A DNA stretch of 64,000 bases from Eubacteriales bacterium (GTDB taxonomy: Bacteria; Bacillota; Clostridia; Lachnospirales; Lachnospiraceae): assembly GCA_030524135.1 (NCBI GenBank), contig JAUNHA010000002.1:36186-100185 (forward strand). The letters run 5' to 3'. Under the pieces are notes generated by a model. It did no database searches and was not told where the DNA came from. It saw nothing but the letters and a program-made list of their open reading frames with translations. A program made the translations under genes and the position numbers. Positions 1 to 7,965 of the stretch are shown here, piece after piece; the stretch's first letter is position 1, and each line of letters opens with the position of its first letter.

Positions 1-419
1 AATGCGAGCACATCCGCCGTCCCGCATTCGATGCCGAGGTAGAGCTCCTGCACGCCGAGTTCATGCAGCCGATTCAGTTCCTCATCGCTCTTCTGTGAGA
101 TATTGGTCACCGTTGCGTCCATATTGACAGAAGCGCAGTCCGGAAAATAGCACCGGATCATCTCAAGAATCTCATACAGGCGCTCTGTCGGAAGCCCGAA
201 CGGATTCCCGTCCCCCAGGAATATCTGCTTCGGATGTCCGCCGAGATTCTTTACGCGCAGAAGCTCCGCCTCTACCTGTGAAAGCGGAAGCTCACGGAAT
301 TTCAGGTGCTTGAACAGCGTACAGAATGTACACCGGTTATAAGAACAGCCTACCGCGACCGGCAGCATAAAAGACGCCCGTTCCATGGGCGGTCTGCAGA
401 TTTGACCCTCATACTCCAT
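1..419 (-). CDS. Radical SAM protein (N-terminal part; runs off the window)
   Basis: The gene starts at 419 with ATG behind an AAGGAGGG ribosome site and leaves the window at base 1, so only about 139 residues are visible. The N-terminal region carries three cysteines at about residues 25, 30 and 33 (GCSYNRCTFC), typical of a radical SAM 4Fe-4S site, followed by a FLGDGNPFG segment. That suggests the radical SAM TIM-barrel fold related to Elp3/HemN-type proteins (COG1032-like). The cysteine spacing reads CX4CX2C, one residue longer than the usual CX3CX2C. The substrate cannot be told from this fragment. Family call is fairly safe; function is not assigned. Confidence 0.8.
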   Translation of the reverse strand, partial: MEYEGQICRPPMERASFMLPVAVGCSYNRCTFCTLFKHLKFRELPLSQVEAELLRVKNLGGHPKQIFLGDGNPFGLPTERLYEILEMIRCYFPDCASVNMDATVTNISQKSDEELNRLHELGVQELYLGIECGTADVLA

Positions 420-494
420 AAAAATTCCCTCCTTCACTTTTTCCGTAATTGATCCGGTTATTTCAATCAGTATACCACAAATCTGACAAAACAA

Positions 495-543
495 AAAGGA
501 CGGCTGCCCGGAAAACGGTCATATTTCCGAACTGCTGTCCTTT
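495..543 (-). terminator. Rho-independent terminator of the NlpC/P60 gene
   Basis: On the minus strand AAAGGACAGC pairs with GCCGTCCTTT around a 29-base loop, followed by TTGTTTTG. It lies 30 bases after the NlpC/P60 stop codon. Confidence 0.6.
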
Positions 544-572
544 CCTTCCTTTCATTCAAGCTGCCTCTATGA

Positions 573-1196
573 TCAGATGATCCTGCGGATCGAGCGGACG
601 CTTTTATACGACGCATTTGAAATTTTAATACCACTGCGTTCCGTGCTCGCGTGCACGATCTTTCCGCCCCCGATATATATCCCGACATGCCCGCTGTAGC
701 AGATCAGATCGCCGGGGATAGCATCCGCGAGGTTCGTTCCGATATTTCTTCCCGCTCCGGCGAGCGCTGATGACGAATGCGGCAGAGACACACCAAAATT
801 CCGGTATACACTCATCACAAACCCTGAACAGTCAGCACCGTTTGTCAGACTGGTTCCGCCATAACGGTAGGGATTTCCGACAAACTGCACCGCATAATCG
901 GCCACCTGCTGCCCCGCGCTTTTTGTGATCGCCTGCTCCGCCGCCGCTGCCGCTGCCGTCCCGACAGCCTCCCCGGTCACTTCATCAAGCATGAAAAATC
1001 CCAGGCTCTCCGGCTCTGCCGTATTCTCCGCGTTTTCTTCCGCGCCCTGCTCCATACCCGTATCTGAAGCTGTATTCGTATCCGTCTCAACCGGTATGAT
1101 CACCGCTGCATGCGCTCTGATCAGCCCTGTTCCCTTTCCCGTCATCATCGCAAATACACACAGTCCAAGTGCTGCCGCATACTGAATTTTTCTCAA
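573..1196 (-). CDS. Secreted NlpC/P60 family (C40) peptidoglycan hydrolase
   Basis: Predicted cell-wall endopeptidase cutting peptide cross-links or stems. The protein has an N-terminal signal peptide (RKIQYAAALGLC then a hydrophobic run to about residue 31), an acidic Thr/Glu-rich linker, and a C-terminal NlpC/P60 domain over the last ~110 residues. The catalytic set is visible: Cys123 in GADCSG, His170 in SGHVG and His182 in IVHAS. The start is uncertain. The longest frame begins with TTG at 1241 and in-frame ATGs lie at 1214 and 1205, but the only good ribosome site (AGGAGG, 1206-1211) is 9 bases before a TTG at 1196, which also gives the most natural signal peptide. Family call is secure; the start is a judgement. 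Confidence 0.85.
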   Translation of the reverse strand: MRKIQYAAALGLCVFAMMTGKGTGLIRAHAAVIIPVETDTNTASDTGMEQGAEENAENTAEPESLGFFMLDEVTGEAVGTAAAAAAEQAITKSAGQQVADYAVQFVGNPYRYGGTSLTNGADCSGFVMSVYRNFGVSLPHSSSALAGAGRNIGTNLADAIPGDLICYSGHVGIYIGGGKIVHASTERSGIKISNASYKSVRSIRRII

Positions 1197-1352
1197 ATAA
1201 CCCATCCTCCTCATCGTTCTACGGGTCAGTATATCAGACAAATATGTCGATTTTCGCCGGATTTTACGGTCAATAAATTTAAGGTTCCCTTAAGGATATG
1301 AATTTTTTATAACCAGTGATGGTTTTTCAAATCCCCTGAGAACCTTTGTTAT

Positions 1353-2048
1353 TTAAACATCCTTTTCCTTCATGAAGCCGAACTTATATGCCAGCAGATA
1401 GCACAGGAAGCTGATCACGATGAAGCCCAGCATAAAATAGCTGTAGTGTGCCGACATAAAGCTGTAGCCAAGTATCAGATACAGCGCGCATGCCGCGATC
1501 ACGGTCGGTGTGCTAAGCTTCTTATTTTTAATGAAGTACGGTGCAGCAAGCGCTCCGGTAAGCGCCGGTGTTACATTGTTGAAGGCCGGAGCAAGTGCAG
1601 GTCCCGTGATGATCGGCACGACCAACTGTCCAAGGAACAGCATGCCGAGAAACAGGATCAGGGTCGTAACGATCGAGGACGCACCGATCGCAAGTGTTGT
1701 GATCACCTCTCCTTTTTCCGTTCCATGCTGTACGCCATAAACACGCAGCGCATTCTGGGCTGCCGGAAGCTTCATATTCATGATATTGCCGGTAATGAAG
1801 GAAAGATAGGTTCCCGCCGATCCGAGAAACGGGGAGAAGGACACGACCTCCACAACGCTTACGACGCCGTAGATCGCGGTAAGCGTGATGATCGCGCTGA
1901 TCGTATTGGAGAACTGGATCTCCACCTCACTTCCGTAAGCGATCGTGATCACGACCGGTACCATTAAAATCAGCAGAATCGCAATCGTGTCCGAGATCTT
2001 TCCGATGCGGTGTGTGCTGTTGATATAATCCTCATGCTTTGAGCTCAT
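1353..2048 (-). CDS. Multi-pass membrane protein, partner of the DUF5058 protein
   Basis: A 231-residue protein with a short hydrophilic N-terminus (MSSKHEDYINSTHRIG) and about six to seven hydrophobic segments. I do not recognise a named family. It is the last gene of a three-gene operon, 15 bases after the DUF5058 gene, itself 14 bases after an M20 amidohydrolase. The pairing of two unrelated small membrane proteins with a cytosolic hydrolase suggests a two-subunit permease feeding the enzyme; that is inference from context. The start has an AAAGGGG ribosome site 5 bases upstream. Confidence 0.7.
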   Translation of the reverse strand: MSSKHEDYINSTHRIGKISDTIAILLILMVPVVITIAYGSEVEIQFSNTISAIITLTAIYGVVSVVEVVSFSPFLGSAGTYLSFITGNIMNMKLPAAQNALRVYGVQHGTEKGEVITTLAIGASSIVTTLILFLGMLFLGQLVVPIITGPALAPAFNNVTPALTGALAAPYFIKNKKLSTPTVIAACALYLILGYSFMSAHYSYFMLGFIVISFLCYLLAYKFGFMKEKDV

Positions 2049-2063
2049 AAAAACCCCTTTCTG

Positions 2064-2795
2064 TTATCTCAGAAGATTAACAAGATACGCGCCTGCCATT
2101 CCAAAGATCATTCCGCCCGGGAATGAAAGCTCCAGCAGGAACTTCTTTCCGGTCTTCTTTGCGAGCCAGTTGAACAAAAGCGCAAAGGCTGCCGCTACAA
2201 GAAGCGCCGCGAGCGCCAGAATCTGATCCGGTTTTTCTGTCCAGTAGGTCAGGTAAGGCGCGCAGAACCAGCCCATCATTGCGATGAAAATGCCGTCGAT
2301 CAGGAGATTATAGATGACCGGCTTTTTCTGCTTGAGCGCCGTCATCGATTTATCCAGCTTTTTCTGGCCGAAGATGACCAAAAGCGGTTCATACAGGATG
2401 CAGATCGACATCGCCCACATTGTCGAGATAAAAATGGAAGCGTTGTAGCCTTCATCCGTATAGGACAGAAGTCCGAAGGAACGGGCCGCAATGTTTGCCG
2501 CTACATTTTCATAGGAGCTCGAACCGATCACGGAAAGTCTCAGCCACGGAAAATAATTGCCAAGCACGGACATCAGCATAACGAGAATGATCAGGATCGG
2601 AATGCTCGGCACGATCGAGAACAACGCGCTTCCGGTGATCACGCTCTTCATTTCACCCGCAGTAAGACCGATCTCTTTTCCGTGCTTCCATGCGCGGCGC
2701 ATAAAGAATACCGACTGCAGGAGCACATACAAAATTACGATCCCGCATGCGATAAACATGATCGGGGAGTTCGCGATTACGTGATAGTCTATCAT
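2064..2795 (-). CDS. DUF5058 family membrane protein
   Basis: A 243-residue integral membrane protein. The N-terminal segment (YHVIANSPIMFIACG) and the central FPWLRLSVIGSSSYE stretch match my memory of the DUF5058 family, found in Clostridia next to M20 peptidases. About six membrane segments are visible. It sits between the M20 amidohydrolase (14-base gap) and a second membrane protein (15-base gap), so all three are probably one transcript. A transport role for a peptide-like or N-acyl amino acid substrate is a context inference only. An AGGAGG ribosome site supports the start. Confidence 0.75.
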   Translation of the reverse strand: MIDYHVIANSPIMFIACGIVILYVLLQSVFFMRRAWKHGKEIGLTAGEMKSVITGSALFSIVPSIPILIILVMLMSVLGNYFPWLRLSVIGSSSYENVAANIAARSFGLLSYTDEGYNASIFISTMWAMSICILYEPLLVIFGQKKLDKSMTALKQKKPVIYNLLIDGIFIAMMGWFCAPYLTYWTEKPDQILALAALLVAAAFALLFNWLAKKTGKKFLLELSFPGGMIFGMAGAYLVNLLR

Positions 2796-2809
2796 CTGAA
2801 AACCTCCTC

Positions 2810-3985
2810 TTATTTCGCGTGATTTTTCAGCCAGTCAAGCGCCACGCACACATACGATGCGGCCGCCGTGGGCAGACACTCCTCATTGAATAAAACATTC
2901 GGGTTGTGATGACCGACGATCTTGCTCTTATCCTCCACTGCCGCTCCGATCGAGAAATAGCAGGACGGCACGCGTTCGGAAATAAATGCGAAATCCTCGG
3001 ATCCCATCACATGATAGGTCGGCACAAGATATTCATCCGGCTTCATCTCATGGAGACATGCCACAAATTCCCTGGAAAGCTCCGCGTCATTCTGTACAGC
3101 CGGCACATCATAGAGCACCTCGAGCTGTGCCTTCGTACGGTAGGTTTTTGACACGCCCTCCACGATCTCGCTGATTCTTCTGATCAGGTTTTCACGGACC
3201 GCTTTATCAAATACGCGCAGGGTTCCCTTCAGCACCGCGGTATCCGGAATCACATTTGCAACCGTTCCCGCCTGGAATGCACCGATCGTAAGCGCCGCTT
3301 CCTTCATGGACGGGCACTCTCTGGCGATCAGCTCCTGCAGCCCCATATAGATATGAAGACCGGTATTGATCGGATCTACGCCAAGCTCCGGTGTGGATCC
3401 GTGGCCGCCCACGCCCTGGAGCTTTATCTCAAATCCGTATACAGCCGCCATAGGCACCGGACCGTATGCGATGCACTGCGGCGTAAAACCGGAGCCGACA
3501 TGCATGGCAAATGCCGCGTCTACTTTTGGATTCTCCAGAAGCCCGTCCTCGATCGCTGCCTTCGCTCCGTGGAATGTCTCCTCGCCCGGCTGGAAGACAA
3601 GCTTTACAACGCCCCTGAGCTCTGCCTCATGCTGCTTCAGGATCTTTGCGGCGCCGAGCAGTGTTGCCGCGTGCAGGTCATGACCGCAGGCATGCATTCT
3701 TCCGTTCTTTGACGCAAAAGAGAGGCCTGTTTCCTCCGCCATCGGAAGTCCGTCCATATCGCTTCTTAACAGAAAGCAGCTGTCGCCCTTTCCGAGAAGC
3801 GCCACCACGCAGGAACCGCCGCATAAAAGCTTATACGGAATTCCCATCTTCTGCAGCTCCTCCTGCACAAACGCGCTGGTCTGCGGAAGGTCCAGATCAA
3901 GCTCCGGCATCTGATGAAACGATCTTCTCCATGCTACGAGCTCCTCCTTCATTGCCTGTGCCTCTTTTAAAATTTCCTGATACAT
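2810..3985 (-). CDS. M20 family amidohydrolase/metallopeptidase (hippurate hydrolase-like)
   Basis: Cytosolic dinuclear metal amidohydrolase of the M20D type (hippurate hydrolase / IAA-amino acid hydrolase / N-acyl amino acid deacylase). Visible features are the MHACGHDLHAATLLGAAK metal and catalytic region, FQPGEE with the catalytic Glu, the dimerisation-domain GVGGHGSTPE segment, and a C-terminal MGSEDFAF metal ligand region. Length, about 391 residues, is normal. The first ATG (3991) touches the GGGGG ribosome site, so I prefer the second ATG at 3985. It heads an operon with two membrane proteins and is divergent from a LysR gene, which probably controls it. The exact substrate is unknown. 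Confidence 0.9.
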   Translation of the reverse strand: MYQEILKEAQAMKEELVAWRRSFHQMPELDLDLPQTSAFVQEELQKMGIPYKLLCGGSCVVALLGKGDSCFLLRSDMDGLPMAEETGLSFASKNGRMHACGHDLHAATLLGAAKILKQHEAELRGVVKLVFQPGEETFHGAKAAIEDGLLENPKVDAAFAMHVGSGFTPQCIAYGPVPMAAVYGFEIKLQGVGGHGSTPELGVDPINTGLHIYMGLQELIARECPSMKEAALTIGAFQAGTVANVIPDTAVLKGTLRVFDKAVRENLIRRISEIVEGVSKTYRTKAQLEVLYDVPAVQNDAELSREFVACLHEMKPDEYLVPTYHVMGSEDFAFISERVPSCYFSIGAAVEDKSKIVGHHNPNVLFNEECLPTAAASYVCVALDWLKNHAK

Positions 3986-4062
3986 ATGCATCCCCCTTTT
4001 TCGTATTGAGTTTTCTTCTGTTTTCCAAAAAGCTGTGCTGCCGCAGCAGCTTCGTTATCCAA

Positions 4063-4110
4063 AGACTAGCATATTTTCGGGGAATACAGGTTATACTTTT
4101 CCAAAAGTAT
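4063..4110 (-). promoter_or_regulatory. Promoter of the M20 operon with a perfect 18-bp palindrome
   Basis: Reading leftwards, an extended -10 (TGC then TAGTCT, hexamer at 4063-4068) lies upstream of the M20 operon. 4093-4110 is a perfect palindrome, ATACTTTTCCAAAAGTAT, also close to the divergent LysR start (4164). A TATAAC half-site lies 21 bases from the -10, close to but not exactly the geometry shared by four other promoters in this window. It is probably the binding site of the adjacent LysR protein. Confidence 0.55.
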
Positions 4111-4163
4111 GTTATAATGAAAACATTATAATGAAATTTTAAGTTATAAGGGGAAAAACGGAA

Positions 4164-5084
4164 ATGAACTTCTCGCATTTAAGGAACGCCGCCGCGGTCG
4201 CAGACTGCGGCTCCATCAATAAAGCAGCTGCCGGGCTCTTTGTTTCCCAGCCCTGTCTGAGCAATTCCATTAAGCTTCTGGAAAAGGAGCTGGGGTTTCC
4301 GATCTTTCAGCGCAGCAAAACCGGTGTTGTACCAACGCCAAAGGGAGAAGAATTTCTCGGAATCGCAAAAGACATTCTGAAGGATTATGAGCGCCTGGAA
4401 GCGCTTTCCGCGCATCAGAACAGACGTCCCCTCTCCATTGCCGGCTATCCGCTTTCCTATCTTGCCGCGAGCCTTCTGCGCTTTCAGAAGCAGGATGAGC
4501 AGAAATTCCCGGACAGGCATATCGAATGCGGCAATCTGCGGGCGCTCGATACCGTCGCCTCCGGAGCCGCCAGAATCGGCTTTGTATTTTTCGCATGCAC
4601 GGAACAGCCGCGCCTTCTTGAGCATGCCGAAAAGCGCGGTCTTAAGTGTGAAAAATTATTCTCTCCAATCCCGATGTATGCGGTTGCAAACCGTTCCCAT
4701 CCGCTCACAAAATACAAAAAAATTTCTTTTGAAGAGCTGATCCGCTACCCGCTTGTCGCCTTCAGCGACCACTCCACGCTGACCTTTCTGAAAAAGCTCG
4801 GTTATCAGCTTCACCCCGCCTCTCTCTATGTACCGGACCGCCGCATGCTCTTTGATGCCGTCCGCAGCGGTGAATATGCCTCCATGATGACCGTGACAAA
4901 GCGTTCCCTGAGCCAGGACCTCGTCTATATTCCAATTGACGACGAACGCTTCTTCATGGGAATTTACTGCGTCATGCCAAAGGTCTACCGCATGGATGCG
5001 CGTGAAAAAGCATTTCTCAAATTTCTGAAGCAGGATGTGAAATTTCTGCAGACAACAGACGAAAAAATGCCTCCGGAGGCGTAA
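4164..5084 (+). CDS. LysR family transcriptional regulator (divergent from M20 operon)
   Basis: A 306-residue LysR-type regulator. The N-terminal winged helix-turn-helix is clear (MNFSHLRNAAAVADCGSINK, then VSQPCLSNSIKLLEKELG), followed by an effector-binding domain. It is a paralogue of the LysR genes at 7966 and 24426, which share the MNFSHL/MNLNHL start and VSQPYLSG recognition helix. Divergent placement implies that it activates the M20-DUF5058 operon, probably in response to the substrate of those proteins; this is inferred from the usual LysR arrangement. The start follows AAGGGG. Confidence 0.92.
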   Translation: MNFSHLRNAAAVADCGSINKAAAGLFVSQPCLSNSIKLLEKELGFPIFQRSKTGVVPTPKGEEFLGIAKDILKDYERLEALSAHQNRRPLSIAGYPLSYLAASLLRFQKQDEQKFPDRHIECGNLRALDTVASGAARIGFVFFACTEQPRLLEHAEKRGLKCEKLFSPIPMYAVANRSHPLTKYKKISFEELIRYPLVAFSDHSTLTFLKKLGYQLHPASLYVPDRRMLFDAVRSGEYASMMTVTKRSLSQDLVYIPIDDERFFMGIYCVMPKVYRMDAREKAFLKFLKQDVKFLQTTDEKMPPEA

Positions 5085-5113
5085 TGCAAAAAGTATTGTC
5101 CGGAAGCATTTTT
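5063..5113. terminator. Bidirectional terminator between LysR and amidohydrolase genes
   Basis: AAAAATGC (5063-5070) pairs with GCATTTTT (5106-5113), with an inner TCCGG/CCGGA helix. T runs lie at both ends. It overlaps the last codons of the LysR gene and serves convergent genes. Confidence 0.6.
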
Positions 5114-5162
5114 AAATAATTTTATTATATTTTCCTGTCTGTCGGATTATGATTCTGCCGAC

Positions 5163-6809
5163 TTATTCTGCCTTATAAGCGGTTTCTCCATTGACCAGAG
5201 TCTCAAGCACTTTGATATCCCTGATCTTCATCGGGTCGCAGGTAAGCGGATTTTCCGCGAGAATAACGATATCCGCATACTTTCCCGCCTCAAGAGAGCC
5301 TCTCTCCTTTTCCTCATGGTGCTGATATGCCGCATGGATCGTGTACGCCTTGATCGCGTCCATAACGGAAATACGCTGCGCCTCTCCGAGCACCTGTCCT
5401 TCGTATGTCACGCGGTTCACTGCCGTCCAGATCGTCTGAAGCGGGTTCTGCGGGAATACCGGCGTATCACAGTGAATGGAGAACGGCATGCCTCTTTTCA
5501 CCAGAGACGCCGCCGGGCTCAGGCGCTCCGCGCGCTCCGGGCCGAGGAAGGTATCCTTATGTCTGTCTCCATAGTAGAAAATGTGCGGCGGGAACAGGGA
5601 AAGAAATACACCCTGATCCTTTGCCCGGTCGATCTGATCCTCTCTGATCGTCTGCGCATGAATAATGTTGTGGCGGATATCCGGAAGCGGGTGCTTTTCC
5701 TGCAGCTCCTTATATCCGTCCAGAATATCATCCATACCCGCATCTCCGTTGCAGTGAATCAGAATCTGCTTTCCTCTCTCATGGATAAAGGTGAAATCTT
5801 CCATCAGCTTTTCCTTCGTCAGCGACGGATATCCGCAGTAGGAGGCATCTCCCTTGTACGGCGTATAATACGGCTTTGAAAGGTAAGCGCTCATGTTCTG
5901 GATCGTGCCGTCATACATCAGCTTGATGCCTCCCATATGCAGCCATTCCGGATCCAGATCAAATGCATCCACCTGATCCAGATATTCCGCTCCGCTCACA
6001 GTGCGGTACGGATAGAACGGATTGAACACGACTCTCGTATGCAGTCTTCCCTCTGCCGCGCCTTTCTGGTAGGTCGGGATATCCTTCAGCATCGTACCGC
6101 CGTCATTTGCGGTCGTAACGCCGCAGGACGCATACTTCAGCGTCGCTGCCTCGATCTTTGCCACCGGATCCTTGACCGTTCCGATATCGCCGAGTTTTCC
6201 AGCCGTCAGCATATTGGTCACATTTCTTGCAGCCTCCTCTTCAAGGATACCGTTCGGGGTCTTTCCGTCTTCCTCTCTCCAGATCACGCCGCCAACCGGA
6301 TCCGGCGTATCTGCATTGATGCCCGCGCGCTCAAGCGTTACGCTGTTGACATAGAGGTAGTGAAGCGTCTTATCCAGAATATAGATCGGATTGGTACTGG
6401 ATATCCCATCCAGCTCCTTTCTCAGAAGTCCGCGTTTTTCCTTCACGCCGTTCTCCGTAAATCCGCTTGCATAGATCCATGCGCCCGGCGGTGTGATGGC
6501 AGCTCTTTCTCTCAGAAGCGTGAGGCACTTTTCGATCGTGTCCACAGTTCCGACAGGCGGCGCCTCCAGATTGACAAAATGGCTGTACAGCGCAACCTGA
6601 TGCACATGGCTGTGCCCGTCATAAAAGCCCGGAAGAATCGTTTTCCCCTCCAGATCAATGACCTCGGCATCCTGCCCGAACTGCTCCAGCATCTTTGCCT
6701 TCGTGCCAACGCCCGCCACCTTTTTACCGGCTACGGCAATTGCCTCGCACACGCTGCTCTTTGCGTCTGCAGTTATGACCGTGCCGTTCACATAGATTTT
6801 CGTTTTCAT
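5163..6809 (-). CDS. YtcJ-like metal-dependent amidohydrolase (amidohydrolase family 3)
   Basis: A 548-residue cytosolic amidohydrolase. It opens with the small beta-sandwich that flanks the barrel, then GFYDGHSHVH with the HxH metal ligands (about residues 65-67). Further likely ligands lie in QILIHCNGDAG and FSIHCDTPVFPQNP. The C-terminus (GKYADIVILAENPL) is typical of the YtcJ/DAN deaminase-like group. The substrate is unknown; relatives act on amides, cyclic ureides or formyl groups. It follows an EamA permease by 73 bases on the same strand, probably as one transcript under the LysR gene at 7966. A GAGGGGA ribosome site supports the start. Confidence 0.87.
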   Translation of the reverse strand: MKTKIYVNGTVITADAKSSVCEAIAVAGKKVAGVGTKAKMLEQFGQDAEVIDLEGKTILPGFYDGHSHVHQVALYSHFVNLEAPPVGTVDTIEKCLTLLRERAAITPPGAWIYASGFTENGVKEKRGLLRKELDGISSTNPIYILDKTLHYLYVNSVTLERAGINADTPDPVGGVIWREEDGKTPNGILEEEAARNVTNMLTAGKLGDIGTVKDPVAKIEAATLKYASCGVTTANDGGTMLKDIPTYQKGAAEGRLHTRVVFNPFYPYRTVSGAEYLDQVDAFDLDPEWLHMGGIKLMYDGTIQNMSAYLSKPYYTPYKGDASYCGYPSLTKEKLMEDFTFIHERGKQILIHCNGDAGMDDILDGYKELQEKHPLPDIRHNIIHAQTIREDQIDRAKDQGVFLSLFPPHIFYYGDRHKDTFLGPERAERLSPAASLVKRGMPFSIHCDTPVFPQNPLQTIWTAVNRVTYEGQVLGEAQRISVMDAIKAYTIHAAYQHHEEKERGSLEAGKYADIVILAENPLTCDPMKIRDIKVLETLVNGETAYKAE

Positions 6810-6882
6810 CTTAATGTCCCCTCTCCCATTTTGACTTTATTGTTCAGCGGGTATGCACCCGCCTGTTTCCTGCTTTTTTGTT

Positions 6883-7749
6883 TTACTGCAGTGCCGCTTC
6901 CTGAGAAACCGTTTCTTTTCCGGACAGAATGAGCGGAAGCACGCGCAGCACAACCGCCGCCAGCACGATCACACCGCCCAGGAATGACAGCATGCCCGGC
7001 CGTTCTCCCACGACCAGAAATACCCACACCGGATTTAGGATCGGGTCAAGGATCGGAAGCAGAGAAGATTCGATCGCCGTCAGATGCGCCGTGGACTTTG
7101 CGTAAAGTGCATACGAAATTCCCGAAATGAGCCCCGTCGTGAGCAGGCCTGTCAGCGCGCTGCCGCCTTCCATAATAATGCCGCTTGAAAGCAGTGCCGG
7201 TAAGCCGATCACCCCTGCGATCAGGCTGCCGAAGCAGACATTGTAGACAGGATTGCTGTTCTTCTGAAGTCTGAGGAAAATGATCGTAAAGGAAAACGTT
7301 ATCGCACTTCCAATTCCGACGAGATTGCCCCAGACAGAGCTTGCACCAAAGTTATCACAGAAGAACAGCGCCATGCCGACTGCCGAAACCACAATGCAGA
7401 TCTTATCCTGCTTCGTCAGCTTTTCCTTCAGGATCGCCCAGCTCAGCACTGCGACAAAGATCGGCGATGTATACTGCAGCAGCACCGCATTTGCCGAGGT
7501 CGTCAGATGCGTGGCAAAAATAAAGCAGAACGTAAATGCCGCGTAAGCGATCGAACCGCCGACAAGCGCCCAGGAGAATTTCGGCTTTGCGCCGAGCACC
7601 ATCGGAAGCATGACAATGCCTGCGATCAGACCTCTTCCTCCTACAAAAGCGAGCGTATCCATCGATACCGTTTTCACAAATACGCCGGCACTGCTCCACA
7701 TAATTGCAGCTATGACCGTCATAAGAACTGCTTTTCTGCGCTGATTCAT
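6883..7749 (-). CDS. EamA/DMT superfamily permease
   Basis: A 288-residue drug/metabolite transporter with about ten membrane segments and two EamA repeats (the second begins near NPVYNVCFGSLIAG). It starts MNQRRKAVLMTVIAAIMWSS, where IMWSSAGVF is a common EamA opening. The longest frame begins at 7812, but ATG 7749 has a GGGAGGGG ribosome site and the familiar family start. It probably imports or exports the substrate of the amidohydrolase downstream. Expression is likely from the shared-type promoter at 7872-7917 and under the divergent LysR. Confidence 0.87.
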   Translation of the reverse strand: MNQRRKAVLMTVIAAIMWSSAGVFVKTVSMDTLAFVGGRGLIAGIVMLPMVLGAKPKFSWALVGGSIAYAAFTFCFIFATHLTTSANAVLLQYTSPIFVAVLSWAILKEKLTKQDKICIVVSAVGMALFFCDNFGASSVWGNLVGIGSAITFSFTIIFLRLQKNSNPVYNVCFGSLIAGVIGLPALLSSGIIMEGGSALTGLLTTGLISGISYALYAKSTAHLTAIESSLLPILDPILNPVWVFLVVGERPGMLSFLGGVIVLAAVVLRVLPLILSGKETVSQEAALQ

Positions 7750-7871
7750 AATCCCCTCCCGTATTTCCAAAAAGCCGCGTGTCTTCTCCGGGGTCATCGT
7801 CAAAACAGACACCGTATCTTGTTCATTCCGGGCTTTTGTGGTAGATTTATAGTAATATTTTTTCTGCAGTC

Positions 7872-7917
7872 AGTATAACAGGACGGGGCTTTTTTGCGTT
7901 ATCCCGAGTAATTTATA
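7872..7917 (-). promoter_or_regulatory. Shared LysR-regulon type promoter of the EamA-amidohydrolase operon
   Basis: Reading on the minus strand: TATAAA, 8 bases, GATAAC, 17 bases, TGT, then TATACT as extended -10 (hexamer at 7872-7877). The same order and spacing recurs at 25411, 31174 and 32663. The two ATAA half-sites are direct repeats 14 bases apart, and the proximal one abuts the -35 position, where LysR proteins commonly activate. Confidence 0.6.
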
Positions 7918-7965
7918 GAATATAAGCGTTTACTTATGTTCCTGTCAGGGAAGGAGGAATCGGTT

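Noticed and set aside
1311-1324. Small hairpin AACCA/TGGTT between the NlpC gene and the membrane protein operon
   Set aside because: Five base pairs only; the T run is on the side where no plus-strand gene ends.
5937-6932. Long plus-strand open frame (331 codons) opposite the YtcJ-like gene
   Set aside because: Antisense shadow of a conserved gene, rich in Arg/His/Cys with no recognisable domain. The same applies to the long plus-strand frames opposite carB and pepT.
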